DNA of 64,000 nucleotides from JBBQNY01 sp038255255 (GTDB lineage: Bacteria; Pseudomonadota; Gammaproteobacteria; Xanthomonadales; Ahniellaceae), in assembly GCA_038255255.1 (NCBI GenBank), contig JBBSLL010000006.1, positions 50,450 through 114,449 on the forward strand, in the 5' to 3' direction. The position numbers and the translations under genes are program-made. The notes beneath the pieces are model-generated. The model worked only from the letters and a program-made list of their open reading frames with translations, had not been told where the DNA came from and did not search any database. Numbering within the stretch: the first letter of the stretch is position 1; each line of letters starts with the position of its first letter. Shown here piece after piece: positions 27,301 through 34,880 of this stretch.

Positions 27301-27545
27301 CGAATGGCTACAACTTCACGCACAGCCTGGGCAAAGTGCCGCTGCTCACAGTCGACACGGGCGGCGGCGGCGATGTGCTCGCGACGCTGAGCAACGTCGA
27401 TTCGACCACCGCGCGCGTGGTGGTCGTAGGTGTGGTGAACGCGGCGGTGGCGCGGACCAAGCTGGAAAACGTGATAGGCGCGAACCATGACCACGAGCTG
27501 CTGGGCAATTCCACGTCTGGGACCGTATATCTGAGGGTTTGGTAA
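24396..27545 (+). CDS. Tail tip/central fibre protein with FnIII-like domains
   Basis: This 1049-residue protein follows the tape measure. The N-terminal 650 residues look like a beta-rich baseplate or tip part. From about 718 to 920 two fibronectin-III-like domains are suggested by A-P-T-A-L-A-I-T-A, V-N-W-A-E-I-W, then GLRPGEVYQLLAYAVN and later FSYQYRVKARDVWGN. The C-terminal 110 residues include FTHSLGKVPLLTVD, a receptor-facing type ending. It probably combines the roles of lambda tip proteins including J, since few other tip genes are present. Confidence 0.75.
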   Translation: MTDIRAVRYDCLARFTLSAVNYAIATRDVRRAGVWHEGVLADDVPVERLFSDGIVRGGNAQLRIGLVPGLAVDYAALDSSALPGTDVTVECVCTITDAAGVDTEQVRTQVYTCEGVARSVGMIVLRLVDMDDKRLAQLIPERTFTADDWPELLTEEAGRAIPDPTGTALKLRAVLLHYDYPTLPDFPSGATGQWYFGLCEASLATHAIIALDNVFQQITVAGDQRAILSVGCVVFADWASNIPGRYTITAVALAGSDTLITVAEPLASAVVAGSLLIPPTVLTVYRNGVIVPPAEYTVEMMEPSAAAFADETADDNLDGTGASQRIGSGAGSGSATQVGGAYRLQGDGGITNYGLVGENTIVGAASVTRGAHYGVDVVASGTGRVLMYKIDSGAVVRAVARQRVLLRNAENFAHHQHRANFITAATNIATDLSISEFHAVTTGPRLLLLRFTREQVDFGGQRYTLEADVRGVRSRNVSDEIKRVIEATGATADAATFTAAQTYATTHRMLVDVPHGRDGSGRRARAVLEDLLFIARGSLHRDGAGAYAIVQDKPVAASTTLDESLGDYLEIRTVARHQPPTSLGIRYKPQGDDPGKMQHTLTRTVTGGSSGDETPRDVPYLRDHEAADRLVCYLALRAQHNRELDAQVPLLAVAIGNVLNLGHGGVGLASSDWQIREARQRPAVHDIKALEHVAAVYTYTAGTLPRDAQNEYAPDYSFTAPAAPTALAITAAAVSTATDGSAVARITATLTVPAVNWAEIWMAAVHNVTGEIELERAAVLGTAASAVIGGLRPGEVYQLLAYAVNANGVQGAVQNTFDATAIGGGATDTTFIAAGVTTLPANVASCTLQRSTGVVNQVSWPAVSTVNLREYVVERNEAGGGFVECWRGVATNFHDRAVTYGFSYQYRVKARDVWGNMSAAWATSSSIIANSTISGGVGNDINDNTVATNNRTSVSTLSQAYAAQPTATANGYNFTHSLGKVPLLTVDTGGGGDVLATLSNVDSTTARVVVVGVVNAAVARTKLENVIGANHDHELLGNSTSGTVYLRVW

Positions 27546-27955
27546 TGAGCGTGCACCGCATCGCGATATTCGACCGCGTAGGCAACGCGCTCTACGGAGC
27601 CGACCTGCACCATGGCGCCGACCAGGCCGCCGCGTGGGTGGCCGAGACCCTCGCCAAACTTGCCGCGCAAGGCACCGAGGCCACCGCGCTCGAGATCGAC
27701 GTCGACGAAGGCGGCGACCACGCCCGCACCCGCGCCATCGAGTGCCACACGCTGGCGCTGGAAACGCGCCGCGGCGCCCACCCCGAAATCGTGGGCGTGT
27801 TCCACCGCGACAACAAAACCCGCGAGGGCCGCGCGCTGCGCATCCTGGGCACTTGCGTGCCAGGCGGACAGCCCGTGCTGCGCGAGCTGCGCGGCCAAGC
27901 CATCGAGGCGCGCGCCGCGCGCTGGGGCACCATCATGGGAGGCCGCAAACGATGA
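27545..27955 (+). CDS. Hypothetical tail-region protein
   Basis: It encodes 136 residues, with the ATG overlapping the previous stop by one base (TAATG). It has an alpha/beta start, then a His/Arg-rich middle. No motif is recognised. It probably belongs to the tail or tip group. Confidence 0.6.
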   Translation: MSVHRIAIFDRVGNALYGADLHHGADQAAAWVAETLAKLAAQGTEATALEIDVDEGGDHARTRAIECHTLALETRRGAHPEIVGVFHRDNKTREGRALRILGTCVPGGQPVLRELRGQAIEARAARWGTIMGGRKR

Positions 27956-28689
27956 CCGCCAAGCTGCTGCACACCGCGCGCGCCTTCACGGCTACGGCCA
28001 CCAGCGCCGCGGCGGGCTATCCCGCCAGCAATGTTGCCAACCCGCGCATCGCCAGGCCCTGGCTGGCCACCGGCGCGGGCGTGCAAAGCGTGGAGCTCGA
28101 CCTCGGCGCGAGCGTGCCCGTGGCCGCCATCGGCCTCACCGCCAGCAACGCCCCCAGCGTCGACATCTACGCCGGCAACGCGCCGGCTCCCGCGGCACTC
28201 ATCGAGACGCTGCTCATGCCGCTCGACGAAGATGCGCGCCGCCGCGGCTCGCTGATCGGCGGGTTCGGCACGGTGCGCTATATCCGCCTCGAATTCGCGG
28301 CCAACATTGCCGGCGTGGGCGTGGCGCCGAACCTCGGTGCGGCGTATGTGTTCGCCGCCTCGATGGATCTGCCGGCGCAGCCGCTGTATGGCATGCGCGT
28401 GAGCACCGAATACCCGCAAACCGACGTCGACCTGCCCAACGGCGCCGCCTTCGCGGTGGATCGCGGGCCGTCGCGGCAGGTGGTGGCGATGTCTTTCGGG
28501 CTGCTGGCCGGGCAGTTTGCCAAGAGCCTCGCGCGCCACGCCCGCGCCGGCGCGTGCTGGCTCGACCTCGACGTGAGCAACGAGCGGTGGCTGCAATGGC
28601 CGGTGCGCCATCTCGATCCCCAGGTGGTGCGCAGCTACGACCGCGTATCGCGCCAAACCGTGGCGGTGAACCTGCGCGAGATCGCGTGA
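27952..28689 (+). CDS. Tail protein with discoidin-like N-terminus
   Basis: It encodes 245 residues. The first 130 residues resemble a galactose-binding (F5/8-type) fold: YPASNVANPRIARPW, then VQSVELDLGASVPVAAIGL and YIRLEF. Such domains bind sugars. The second half is mixed alpha/beta. It is the last gene before the second 43-bp repeat, so it probably closes the tail unit. Confidence 0.55.
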   Translation: MTAKLLHTARAFTATATSAAAGYPASNVANPRIARPWLATGAGVQSVELDLGASVPVAAIGLTASNAPSVDIYAGNAPAPAALIETLLMPLDEDARRRGSLIGGFGTVRYIRLEFAANIAGVGVAPNLGAAYVFAASMDLPAQPLYGMRVSTEYPQTDVDLPNGAAFAVDRGPSRQVVAMSFGLLAGQFAKSLARHARAGACWLDLDVSNERWLQWPVRHLDPQVVRSYDRVSRQTVAVNLREIA

Positions 28690-28720
28690 CACGCCGCTGA
28701 AATGTTCCACGTGTAGCCGA

Positions 28721-28763
28721 ATAATAGACAGATGCACCGCGCGCTGCAGTTCCATCGCGGTGC
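28721..28763 (+). repeat. 43-bp phage direct repeat, copy 2
   Basis: It is a perfect copy of 12982-13024, again in the gap between two gene blocks and with the same 8-bp inverted arms. Here the internal ATG at 28732 is in frame with the downstream lipoprotein gene, whereas in copy 1 the same ATG opens a 19-codon ORF. The shared leader MHRALQFHRG may be incidental. Confidence 0.75.
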
Positions 28764-28809
28764 GCCCGCGGCGTATATCACGCGCAGACTCAGCGCGAGG
28801 ATCACCACC

Positions 28810-29604
28810 ATGCGGGCATTCGCTGCACTACTCATCGCGGCGTGCCTGGCGCTCGCCGGCTGCGCCACCACCGGCGGCGCCGACGCCGACTACACCAATT
28901 ACTTGCGCGCCTCGCAGGCCTCGGCAGCCAATGCCGACCTGGCTGCGCAATCCTGGGGCACCATGGCGGCGGCGTGCACCGACTCGCGCTGCGTCGAGCA
29001 CGTCGCTGCCGTGCGTGCACTGGCCGAAGCCGGCGGTGGTGGGCGCCGCAACAACGGCCTCGCGCCACCGCCCGCAAAGGCCAGCAACGCCGAACAGTTC
29101 GCGCGCGTGGTGGGCGCGCTCGCACCGATCGCCGGCGTGGCCGCCAACGCCTGGGTGAGCGTGCGCCAGAGCGACAACAGCGTGCGCGCCAGTGAGCAGC
29201 AGTGGGGCGCCATCAGCAACATCGTGGGCACCAGCGTGGGCGCCAACCGCGACGTGGCCATCGCCGGCCTAGGCACCGCGGGCACGCTCGCCACCGCCGG
29301 GCCGCGCATCGAAGTGGGCGGCGACTACGTGAGCGGCACGCAAACCCACGCCGGGCGCGACATGCTCGGCGACGGTGCGCAGGTTGGTGACCGCGCCGGC
29401 GACGACCTGGCCAGCGGCGGCAGCCGCATCGACAATCGCGTCGACAACAGCGACAACTCCGACCACAGCGGTGGCAACGGCGGCACCTGCCCGGGCGCAC
29501 CCGGCGCACCTGGCGCCGCGGGCGGTGGCGGGGGTGGATCGCTGGGCGGCAACGGTGGCAACGGTGGCAACGGCGGCGACTGTTCCGGCGGCGGTGGTGG
29601 CTGA
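28810..29604 (+). CDS. Phage lipoprotein with glycine-rich tail
   Basis: This 264-residue protein has a clear lipoprotein signal ending LALAGC (Cys18); +2 is Ala, so outer-membrane sorting is expected. The middle (about 60-190) is soluble with many Val/Gly. The end from about 215 is very rich in Gly, Asn and Asp, including GAPGAPGAAGG and GGNGGNGGNGG runs. The ATG at 28810 with GAGGATC upstream is preferred over 28732 inside the 43-bp repeat. It could affect host envelope access during lysis or lysogeny; unproven. Confidence 0.65.
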   Translation: MRAFAALLIAACLALAGCATTGGADADYTNYLRASQASAANADLAAQSWGTMAAACTDSRCVEHVAAVRALAEAGGGGRRNNGLAPPPAKASNAEQFARVVGALAPIAGVAANAWVSVRQSDNSVRASEQQWGAISNIVGTSVGANRDVAIAGLGTAGTLATAGPRIEVGGDYVSGTQTHAGRDMLGDGAQVGDRAGDDLASGGSRIDNRVDNSDNSDHSGGNGGTCPGAPGAPGAAGGGGGGSLGGNGGNGGNGGDCSGGGGG

Positions 29605-29606
29605 GC

Positions 29607-30374
29607 GTGCGGTTTTGGCTGATAGCACTGGCGCTGTGCATGTTGGTGGCGTGCGCCGCGGTGAAGCCCCACGTTGACCAGGGCTACTGGTGGATGCTGC
29701 GCCTCGGCGGCTTCCTCACCGGCGTGGGCATCACCTGGGGTTTCATCGCCAAGGTGCGCAAGGCCCGCGCCGAGGCGGTAGAACGCCACCGGCTAAAGAA
29801 CGAAGAGCACAACGACAAGCTGCGCGCAGCCAACGAGCAAAAGGCCACGCTGAAGCGCATCGAGGCTGCCGTGCTCAATACCGCCCCCGGCTCGATCCCG
29901 CACACGCTCGAGTCGCAAAACAAGATGCTCGAGGCGCTCTTCGAGCAGCGCAACCCCGAATCGATCGCGGCGCTGGTCAAGCGCCAGGACGTCACCGACG
30001 AGCACAACTGGCGCACCAGCGGGCGCTTCAAGCTGCTGTTCGACGACCACGCCCATGCGCGCGCATTCCTCAATGCCGACGGCTCGCTGAGCTGGGCCAA
30101 CAAGGCCTTTCGCGACATCTTCGGGCAGTGCGACGAGCTTACGAATGACGGCTGGCAGCTCTGCATTCCCGAGCGGCGCCGCGCGCACGTCAAGCACGCC
30201 TTCGAAACTCACATCGCCCGTGGCACCGAGTGGCACACCACGTTGCGCGTCTGCACCAGCGACAGCAGCGAGGCGACCATCACATGGGAAATGCTGCCCG
30301 AGCACTCGCCCGACGGTAGCCGCGTCATCAGCTGGGTGGTGCGCATCATGACATCGGAGACCCCCGCCCAATGA
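29607..30374 (+). CDS. Membrane-anchored PAS-domain protein
   Basis: It encodes 255 residues from a GTG just after the previous stop. The N-terminal segment ends in a lipobox-like LVAC (Cys16), and a second hydrophobic stretch lies at about 27-50. A charged helical linker (50-130) leads to a PAS domain (about 145-245). Its marks are a strand FLNADGSLSWANKAF, the helix RDIFGQCDELTNDGW, and HTTLRVCTSDSSEATITWEM with RVISWVVRIM at the end. No kinase, GGDEF or DNA-binding output domain follows. It sits among lysis genes, where a sensor module is unexpected. Confidence 0.65.
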   Translation: MRFWLIALALCMLVACAAVKPHVDQGYWWMLRLGGFLTGVGITWGFIAKVRKARAEAVERHRLKNEEHNDKLRAANEQKATLKRIEAAVLNTAPGSIPHTLESQNKMLEALFEQRNPESIAALVKRQDVTDEHNWRTSGRFKLLFDDHAHARAFLNADGSLSWANKAFRDIFGQCDELTNDGWQLCIPERRRAHVKHAFETHIARGTEWHTTLRVCTSDSSEATITWEMLPEHSPDGSRVISWVVRIMTSETPAQ

Positions 30375-30775
30375 CTGCCACAACTGCGACAAAAACTGCG
30401 CGGCGCAGCATGATCGCCTCGCTGCTCATCCGCCTGCGCCTGGTGGGCTGGATGCTCGCCGTGCTGGTGGTGATGGCGGTGGCGTTCTACGCCATCCCGC
30501 GCATCGACCCGAGCGCCGGCATCGACGGCTGGGGCGCGCTGTGGGCCATGCTGCAGATCCTCGCCGCCATGATCCTGGCCACGCTCGGCACCATCATCGT
30601 GCAGCACGCGCTGTTCAAGCCCATCGGCGATGCCGTCGAGGCGAAGATCATGGCCGCACTCACCAGCGCGGGCGACTGGAAACAAGCCGTGCCACCGCTG
30701 TGCGCGCTGGTGCTCGATGCGCTGCGCGTGTTCGTGATCTGGCTGCCGGCCTTCCGCGCCATGGTGGGCGCATGA
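30371..30775 (+). CDS. Holin candidate
   Basis: This 134-residue protein has two strong transmembrane segments (about 22-42 and 55-78) and a weaker third (about 108-130). The N-terminus is positive. It lies directly upstream of the endolysin with a 4-bp overlap, the usual holin position. It is longer than the smallest holins. No sequence signature proves function. Confidence 0.55.
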   Translation: MTATTATKTARRSMIASLLIRLRLVGWMLAVLVVMAVAFYAIPRIDPSAGIDGWGALWAMLQILAAMILATLGTIIVQHALFKPIGDAVEAKIMAALTSAGDWKQAVPPLCALVLDALRVFVIWLPAFRAMVGA

Positions 30776-31617
30776 GCGCCGTGATGCTGCGCCTGCTCGC
30801 GATGTTGCTGGCGGCCGGGCTGGCCGGCTGCGAATTCGACGAAGCCGACGACGTGCCCGATGACGCCGCCGCCGAAACCGTCAGCGTGGTGCAGGAAGCG
30901 GCCGAGCCGATTGGCGCGGCCGTCGCTGCGGTGGCGCATGACATCGAAGATGCGGTGGGCGAGGTGGCCGAGCTGCTGCCCACGCCGCCGCCTGCGCCGC
31001 CCGCCGCCGCGCTGCCCATCGCGCCCGAAGCCATCGACCTGCTGGTGCAGCACGAGATCGGCAGCGAGGCGCTTTATACGCGCCGCTACCAGGGCATCGC
31101 CTGCCCGGGCGGGCATTCCGGGCCCACCATCGGCATCGGCTGGGATCTCGGCACGCAAACGCGCGCCACCATCCTCGAGGAATGGGCCGAGCACCCCGAG
31201 GTGCAGCGCCTGGCCGAAGCCGCGGGCCACACCGGCCCCGCGCGCTGCAAGGCCATGCAGCGCAAGCTCGGCGACATCCGCGTGAGTTATGCGCAGGCGC
31301 GGCGCGTGTTCGAGCGCTACAGCCTGGTGAAGTATTACCGCATCGCGCACCGATCCTTCGGCGCCGAATTCGAGCACGCGCACCCCAAGGTGAAAGGCGC
31401 GCTCACCGACACCGTATACATGCGCGGCGGCTCGATGAACGGCTCGCGCCGCACCGAGCTGCGCCACATCCGCGACCATTGCCTGGCGCCCGACAACGCC
31501 TGCACCGCCGACCAGGTGCAGCGCCAGATCCGGCTGTGGGTGGGCACCGACATCGAGCGCAACATGCGCCGGCGCACCACCGAAAACGCCATGCTTATAC
31601 GGAGCGCCTCGGCATGA
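30772..31617 (+). CDS. Lipobox-bearing endolysin (lysozyme-like)
   Basis: It encodes 281 residues. The N-terminus has a hydrophobic segment ending LAGC (Cys20, then Glu-Phe-Asp), then an Ala/Pro-rich linker to about 80. The C-terminal domain starts with a catalytic-type Glu in LLVQHEIGSEA (about E95), followed by GPTIGIGWDLG (T119, D125), the T4-lysozyme/GH24-like spacing. It should cleave peptidoglycan glycan strands. Soluble endolysins normally lack a lipobox; this one could be exported by the host Sec/Lsp route or held as a signal-anchor form. Confidence 0.7.
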   Translation: MSAVMLRLLAMLLAAGLAGCEFDEADDVPDDAAAETVSVVQEAAEPIGAAVAAVAHDIEDAVGEVAELLPTPPPAPPAAALPIAPEAIDLLVQHEIGSEALYTRRYQGIACPGGHSGPTIGIGWDLGTQTRATILEEWAEHPEVQRLAEAAGHTGPARCKAMQRKLGDIRVSYAQARRVFERYSLVKYYRIAHRSFGAEFEHAHPKVKGALTDTVYMRGGSMNGSRRTELRHIRDHCLAPDNACTADQVQRQIRLWVGTDIERNMRRRTTENAMLIRSASA

Positions 31618-31790
31618 TGCCGCCCACCATGGTGCTCGGCTGGCTCTGCATCGCGGCGGGCGTGCTGCTCGGCCTCGGCATCGCCATCGACAGTTACCGC
31701 AGCAGCCCGCGCGCGCAGGCCCGCCGCCTGCTGCGCGATGCGCAGGCGCGCGCCGAGGCCATGCGCCAATCGATGGAAACGCACGCATGA
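31614..31790 (+). CDS. Small single-pass membrane protein in lysis block
   Basis: This 58-residue protein has one transmembrane segment (about 6-26) and then a basic helical tail with ARRLLRDAQARAEAM. It overlaps the endolysin stop and the next ATG. It could be an antiholin or second holin by position. Confidence 0.5.
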   Translation: MMPPTMVLGWLCIAAGVLLGLGIAIDSYRSSPRAQARRLLRDAQARAEAMRQSMETHA

Positions 31791-32014
31791 GCGAACGCCG
31801 GCCCAAGATCAAGGTGCGCCAGGTGCACGCGGACAGCCCGCGGCAGGGGTGGTACTGGACCGTGGTGGACACCAACGGCGAAGCCATCGGCGGCAGCCAC
31901 GGCGAGATCTACACGCGCCGCGCCGATGCCGTGCGCGGACTGCACAATTTCATCGCCAGCGTGGCCATCGCGGATATCGAAATCGACGAGCCGCGCGAGG
32001 GCACCGAAGCATGA
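31787..32014 (+). CDS. YegP/DUF1508-like small protein
   Basis: This 75-residue protein contains GWYWTVVDTNGEAIGGSHGE followed by Y-T-R-R-A-D-A-V-R-G, the order seen in DUF1508/YegP beta-alpha repeats (W-x-W-x-L, then N-G-x-x, then a helix). Function of the family is unknown. It is embedded in the lysis block with 4-bp overlaps on both sides. Confidence 0.55.
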   Translation: MSERRPKIKVRQVHADSPRQGWYWTVVDTNGEAIGGSHGEIYTRRADAVRGLHNFIASVAIADIEIDEPREGTEA

Positions 32015-32412
32015 AAATCCCGGCCATTCCGCTGCTCTACAAGGTGCTCGGCGGCCTCGCGCTGCTGGTGGTGCTGGTGCTCGGCTTCAACACCTGGCGC
32101 ACCAACCTCATCGCCGACGCCTACAAGGCCGGCAAGACCGCGGCCGAAAAGGTGTGCACCGACACCAAAAACGCCGAGATCGCCAAGGGCGTCGCGGCCT
32201 TCGCTGAAAAGCAAAAGCGCGTCGACCTCGCCGCCGTCGCCGAGGAAGCCACCGCCGGCACCGCCGACGCACTTGCAGCGATCGACGCGCGCCTCGCAAA
32301 ACTACCTGGTCAAATTGGAGCACAGCGCCGTGCGAATCCTCTGCCTGTTACTTGCCGCGCTGACACTGGGCGCATGCGCAACGTCGCCGAAGCCCGTGGC
32401 GGCGCCCCTTGA
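32011..32412 (+). CDS. Rz-like inner-membrane spanin
   Basis: This 133-residue protein has one N-terminal transmembrane segment (about 6-26) and a long charged helical periplasmic part with AEKVCTDTKNAEIAKGVAAF, the Rz pattern. The Rz1-type lipoprotein gene starts inside its 3' end in another frame. Together they should fuse inner and outer membranes in the last step of lysis. Confidence 0.75.
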   Translation: MKIPAIPLLYKVLGGLALLVVLVLGFNTWRTNLIADAYKAGKTAAEKVCTDTKNAEIAKGVAAFAEKQKRVDLAAVAEEATAGTADALAAIDARLAKLPGQIGAQRRANPLPVTCRADTGRMRNVAEARGGAP

Positions 32413-32620
32413 TCTCGGCCCGATCAATGTGCACTGCGCGCAGGAATGCTTCGCCAAGTATCGGCGCGCCAGCGCATGGCAGTGGACCGATGGCGACTTC
32501 GACACCCTGCAGCAGCAGGATGGCGAGATCTCGGGCGAGCTCAATAAATGCGTGGTGAGCCTCGACGCCTGCACGCGCTGCCTGCTGCGCGCCCGCGCCA
32601 CCGGCCTGGTGACGTGGTGA
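32330..32620 (+). CDS. Rz1-like outer-membrane spanin lipoprotein
   Basis: It encodes 96 residues from a GTG at 32330 with GGAG nine bases upstream, inside the Rz gene in the +1 frame. The signal ends LTLGAC (Cys16), followed by Ala-Thr-Ser-Pro-Lys-Pro. It is longer than lambda Rz1 and has six further cysteines, some of which could link spanin dimers. The overlap architecture strongly supports the spanin pair. Confidence 0.75.
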   Translation: MRILCLLLAALTLGACATSPKPVAAPLDLGPINVHCAQECFAKYRRASAWQWTDGDFDTLQQQDGEISGELNKCVVSLDACTRCLLRARATGLVTW

Positions 32621-33039
32621 GCGGCGCGCGCCTCGCCATCGTGGCGCTGCTGCTCGCGCTCGCGGGCTGCGCCACGCCGGGCGGCGACTACGGCCCCACC
32701 GGCGAAACCGTGCACGGCCTGCCCGTGATGGAACGCCAGCGCATCGAGTGGACAGACACCCAAAAGGCCGCCTTCGGGCTCGGCGTGGCGATGACACTGG
32801 CGGATGTTTATTCAACCGTCGACGGGCTCGACCGCGGCTGCCGCGAAGCAAACCCCATTTACGGCGAGCACCCGAGCCTCTTTAAGCTGCTCGCGATCAA
32901 AAGCGCGCTCACGGCGTTTCAATTCCTATACGCCGACTGGCAAATACAAAAGGGCCGCGACCCGTCCACCGGCATGTTCATCAGCGCCGGCATCACCGGC
33001 ATCGTGGTGGGCTGGAATCTAACCAGGGACTGCGACTAA
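32617..33039 (+). CDS. Hypothetical phage lipoprotein
   Basis: It encodes 140 residues from a GTG overlapping the Rz1 stop. The lipoprotein signal ends LALAGC (Cys18). Later hydrophobic helices (about 53-70, 88-105 and 117-133) suggest membrane association. It contains DVYSTVDGLDRGCREANPIYG, typical of a small unnamed family in phages and bacteria. No function is known. Confidence 0.6.
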   Translation: MSGARLAIVALLLALAGCATPGGDYGPTGETVHGLPVMERQRIEWTDTQKAAFGLGVAMTLADVYSTVDGLDRGCREANPIYGEHPSLFKLLAIKSALTAFQFLYADWQIQKGRDPSTGMFISAGITGIVVGWNLTRDCD

Positions 33040-34880
33040 TGCCACACCCGGCGAGCTGGTCGCTGCGCGAAGTTCAGGCGCTCTATTTCGCCGCAGACGG
33101 CAGCGGCACCGTGCCGGTGGGCGATGTGGAATTCCGGCTTTCGAGCGCGGTGGTGGTCGCCAGCGCCATGGGCCTGCCCACCACCATCACGGTGCCGCTC
33201 GAGTCCGATGGCGGCTTCACCGTCGAGCTGCCCACCACCGACGACCCCGACGTTTCGCCAGGCGGCCTCACCTGGGAAGTGCACGAGCACATCCCCGGCG
33301 GCCGCGCCAAGTATTCGATCACCGTGCCCGCTGGCGTGGGCGCGCTGCAGCTGGCAAACCTCGCGCCGGTGATCCCGGCGAGCGTGGTGCACCTCTACGT
33401 GCGCACCGTGAACGGCGTGGCAGCCGACCCCGAGACTGGCGAGGTGACGCTGCCGCTAAGCGCCACGCTGCCAACTGGCGGCACGGCCGGCCAGGCCTTG
33501 CGCAAGATCAGCGCCGCCAACGGTGACGCGGGCTGGTCGCCGCATTGGGTCGTTGACCCGACGACTGGTTTAATGACGCAGACTCGCGTATATGCACCGC
33601 AGGCTTCCTACGCCGAACGCTTGGCCTACAGCGCGCCAGTGTTGCAAGTGACCGAGAGTGGTGTCTACGGCGGATACGCAGGCACCTTTTCAAAGTTCCG
33701 GCTTTCTGGCCACGGGAACGTCAGCGCAACGCACGACCTTGATTGGGGATCAACTGCGCCGCCGACGACGCTTAGCTCGCAATCTGGCTACGCCGCTTTC
33801 CAGTTCGGCGCTTACCTGACGCAGGTGAGCGCGTTGCAAAGTTTCCAGTCGGGTTCTGGCTTAACGCAGGGGCCGGGTTCGGCGCTGTTTCAAAACGGCG
33901 CCGACAGCACACAAACAGGAAACCGAAATTTCCAGTCTGGGAATCAGCACAGCCAAGGCGGCAACGGCCATTTCCAGTCCGGGCGGCAAAACACGCAGTC
34001 CGGTACCTACGGCTTTCAATCGGGCAGGTCGTTAAACAACGGCGGGTTCGACTACGTTGCAATGTTCGGGCAGACAAAGACCGCCACGGTTGCGCGCCGC
34101 GCGTACTTTGCAATGGACAACGGGCTATGGATAAAGCCCTTCTCCACCGATCCTGCAACGCCAGAGATGGGCGTGCTTGGCTACCGCTCCGACCTTGATC
34201 GACTGCGCGTACACGATGGCGTCGAGTTCCAATCTCTCGCGCAGGAGTCATCGACGCTTCGCGTTGATCCGGTCACGAAGCGAATCTACGGTGGTGGCAC
34301 TGGCCCTATCGGCTCGAAGGTGTTGGAAATCGCGTCGGTGCATCAGGGGCTTGAGCAGAATACCAAGCTGGAATTAACAAATTGGAGCAGTCTCAGGCTG
34401 GTGTTCGCTAACACTTTCGCAGGCGAGGCTAGTGGTGCTGTGCAGTCGGGCACAAGCAACTTTATGCAAGTGTATGGATCAGTAGGCGCGCCAAGCACGC
34501 AGAGCGGCTACTACAACATGATGCGCGGGTACAAGCACACCCAGTCCGGCTACTACAACGAAACCCACGGCTATTTCAACACTCAGTCGGGTAGCTACAA
34601 CACCCAAAGCGGTCGCCAGCTAACACAATCGGGAAGTTCGCAGCACGGCGTGCAATTCGGCCGTCTACTAGACAACGGCGGATTCAGCCACGCGCACATG
34701 TTCGGCGACACGAAGACCGCGACGGTTGCAAGCCGGGCATACTTCGCGCTCGACAACGGCATTTGGCTAAAGCCCGTCGCGGGCGACGCGACAACCCCAG
34801 AGAACGGTGTCATTTGCTACAACTCGACCACGCACAAGTTTCGCGGCTACGCGAACGGCGCGTGGGTGGATCTGCACTGA
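33039..34880 (+). CDS. Tail fibre protein with duplicated beta-repeat modules
   Basis: It encodes 613 residues. The N-terminal 110 residues form a virion-attachment beta domain, followed by a linker. Two related modules follow, about 245-400 and 470-613. Each has a ladder of short F/Y-Q-S-G or T-Q-S-G repeats, then N-N-G-G-F / D-N-G-G-F, then TKTATVA-RAYFA-DNG-W-KP and a compact end. Such ladders suggest a trimeric beta-solenoid shaft with receptor-binding ends. From about 33.55 kb the DNA is visibly less GC-rich than the rest of the prophage, typical of swapped fibre segments. Confidence 0.8.
   Translation: MPHPASWSLREVQALYFAADGSGTVPVGDVEFRLSSAVVVASAMGLPTTITVPLESDGGFTVELPTTDDPDVSPGGLTWEVHEHIPGGRAKYSITVPAGVGALQLANLAPVIPASVVHLYVRTVNGVAADPETGEVTLPLSATLPTGGTAGQALRKISAANGDAGWSPHWVVDPTTGLMTQTRVYAPQASYAERLAYSAPVLQVTESGVYGGYAGTFSKFRLSGHGNVSATHDLDWGSTAPPTTLSSQSGYAAFQFGAYLTQVSALQSFQSGSGLTQGPGSALFQNGADSTQTGNRNFQSGNQHSQGGNGHFQSGRQNTQSGTYGFQSGRSLNNGGFDYVAMFGQTKTATVARRAYFAMDNGLWIKPFSTDPATPEMGVLGYRSDLDRLRVHDGVEFQSLAQESSTLRVDPVTKRIYGGGTGPIGSKVLEIASVHQGLEQNTKLELTNWSSLRLVFANTFAGEASGAVQSGTSNFMQVYGSVGAPSTQSGYYNMMRGYKHTQSGYYNETHGYFNTQSGSYNTQSGRQLTQSGSSQHGVQFGRLLDNGGFSHAHMFGDTKTATVASRAYFALDNGIWLKPVAGDATTPENGVICYNSTTHKFRGYANGAWVDLH

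Noticed and set aside
23988..27494. 1168-codon open frame on the minus strand
   Set aside because: It is antisense to the tape measure and tip genes, has biased His/Arg/Gly/Val composition typical of a GC-rich shadow frame, and lacks any domain.
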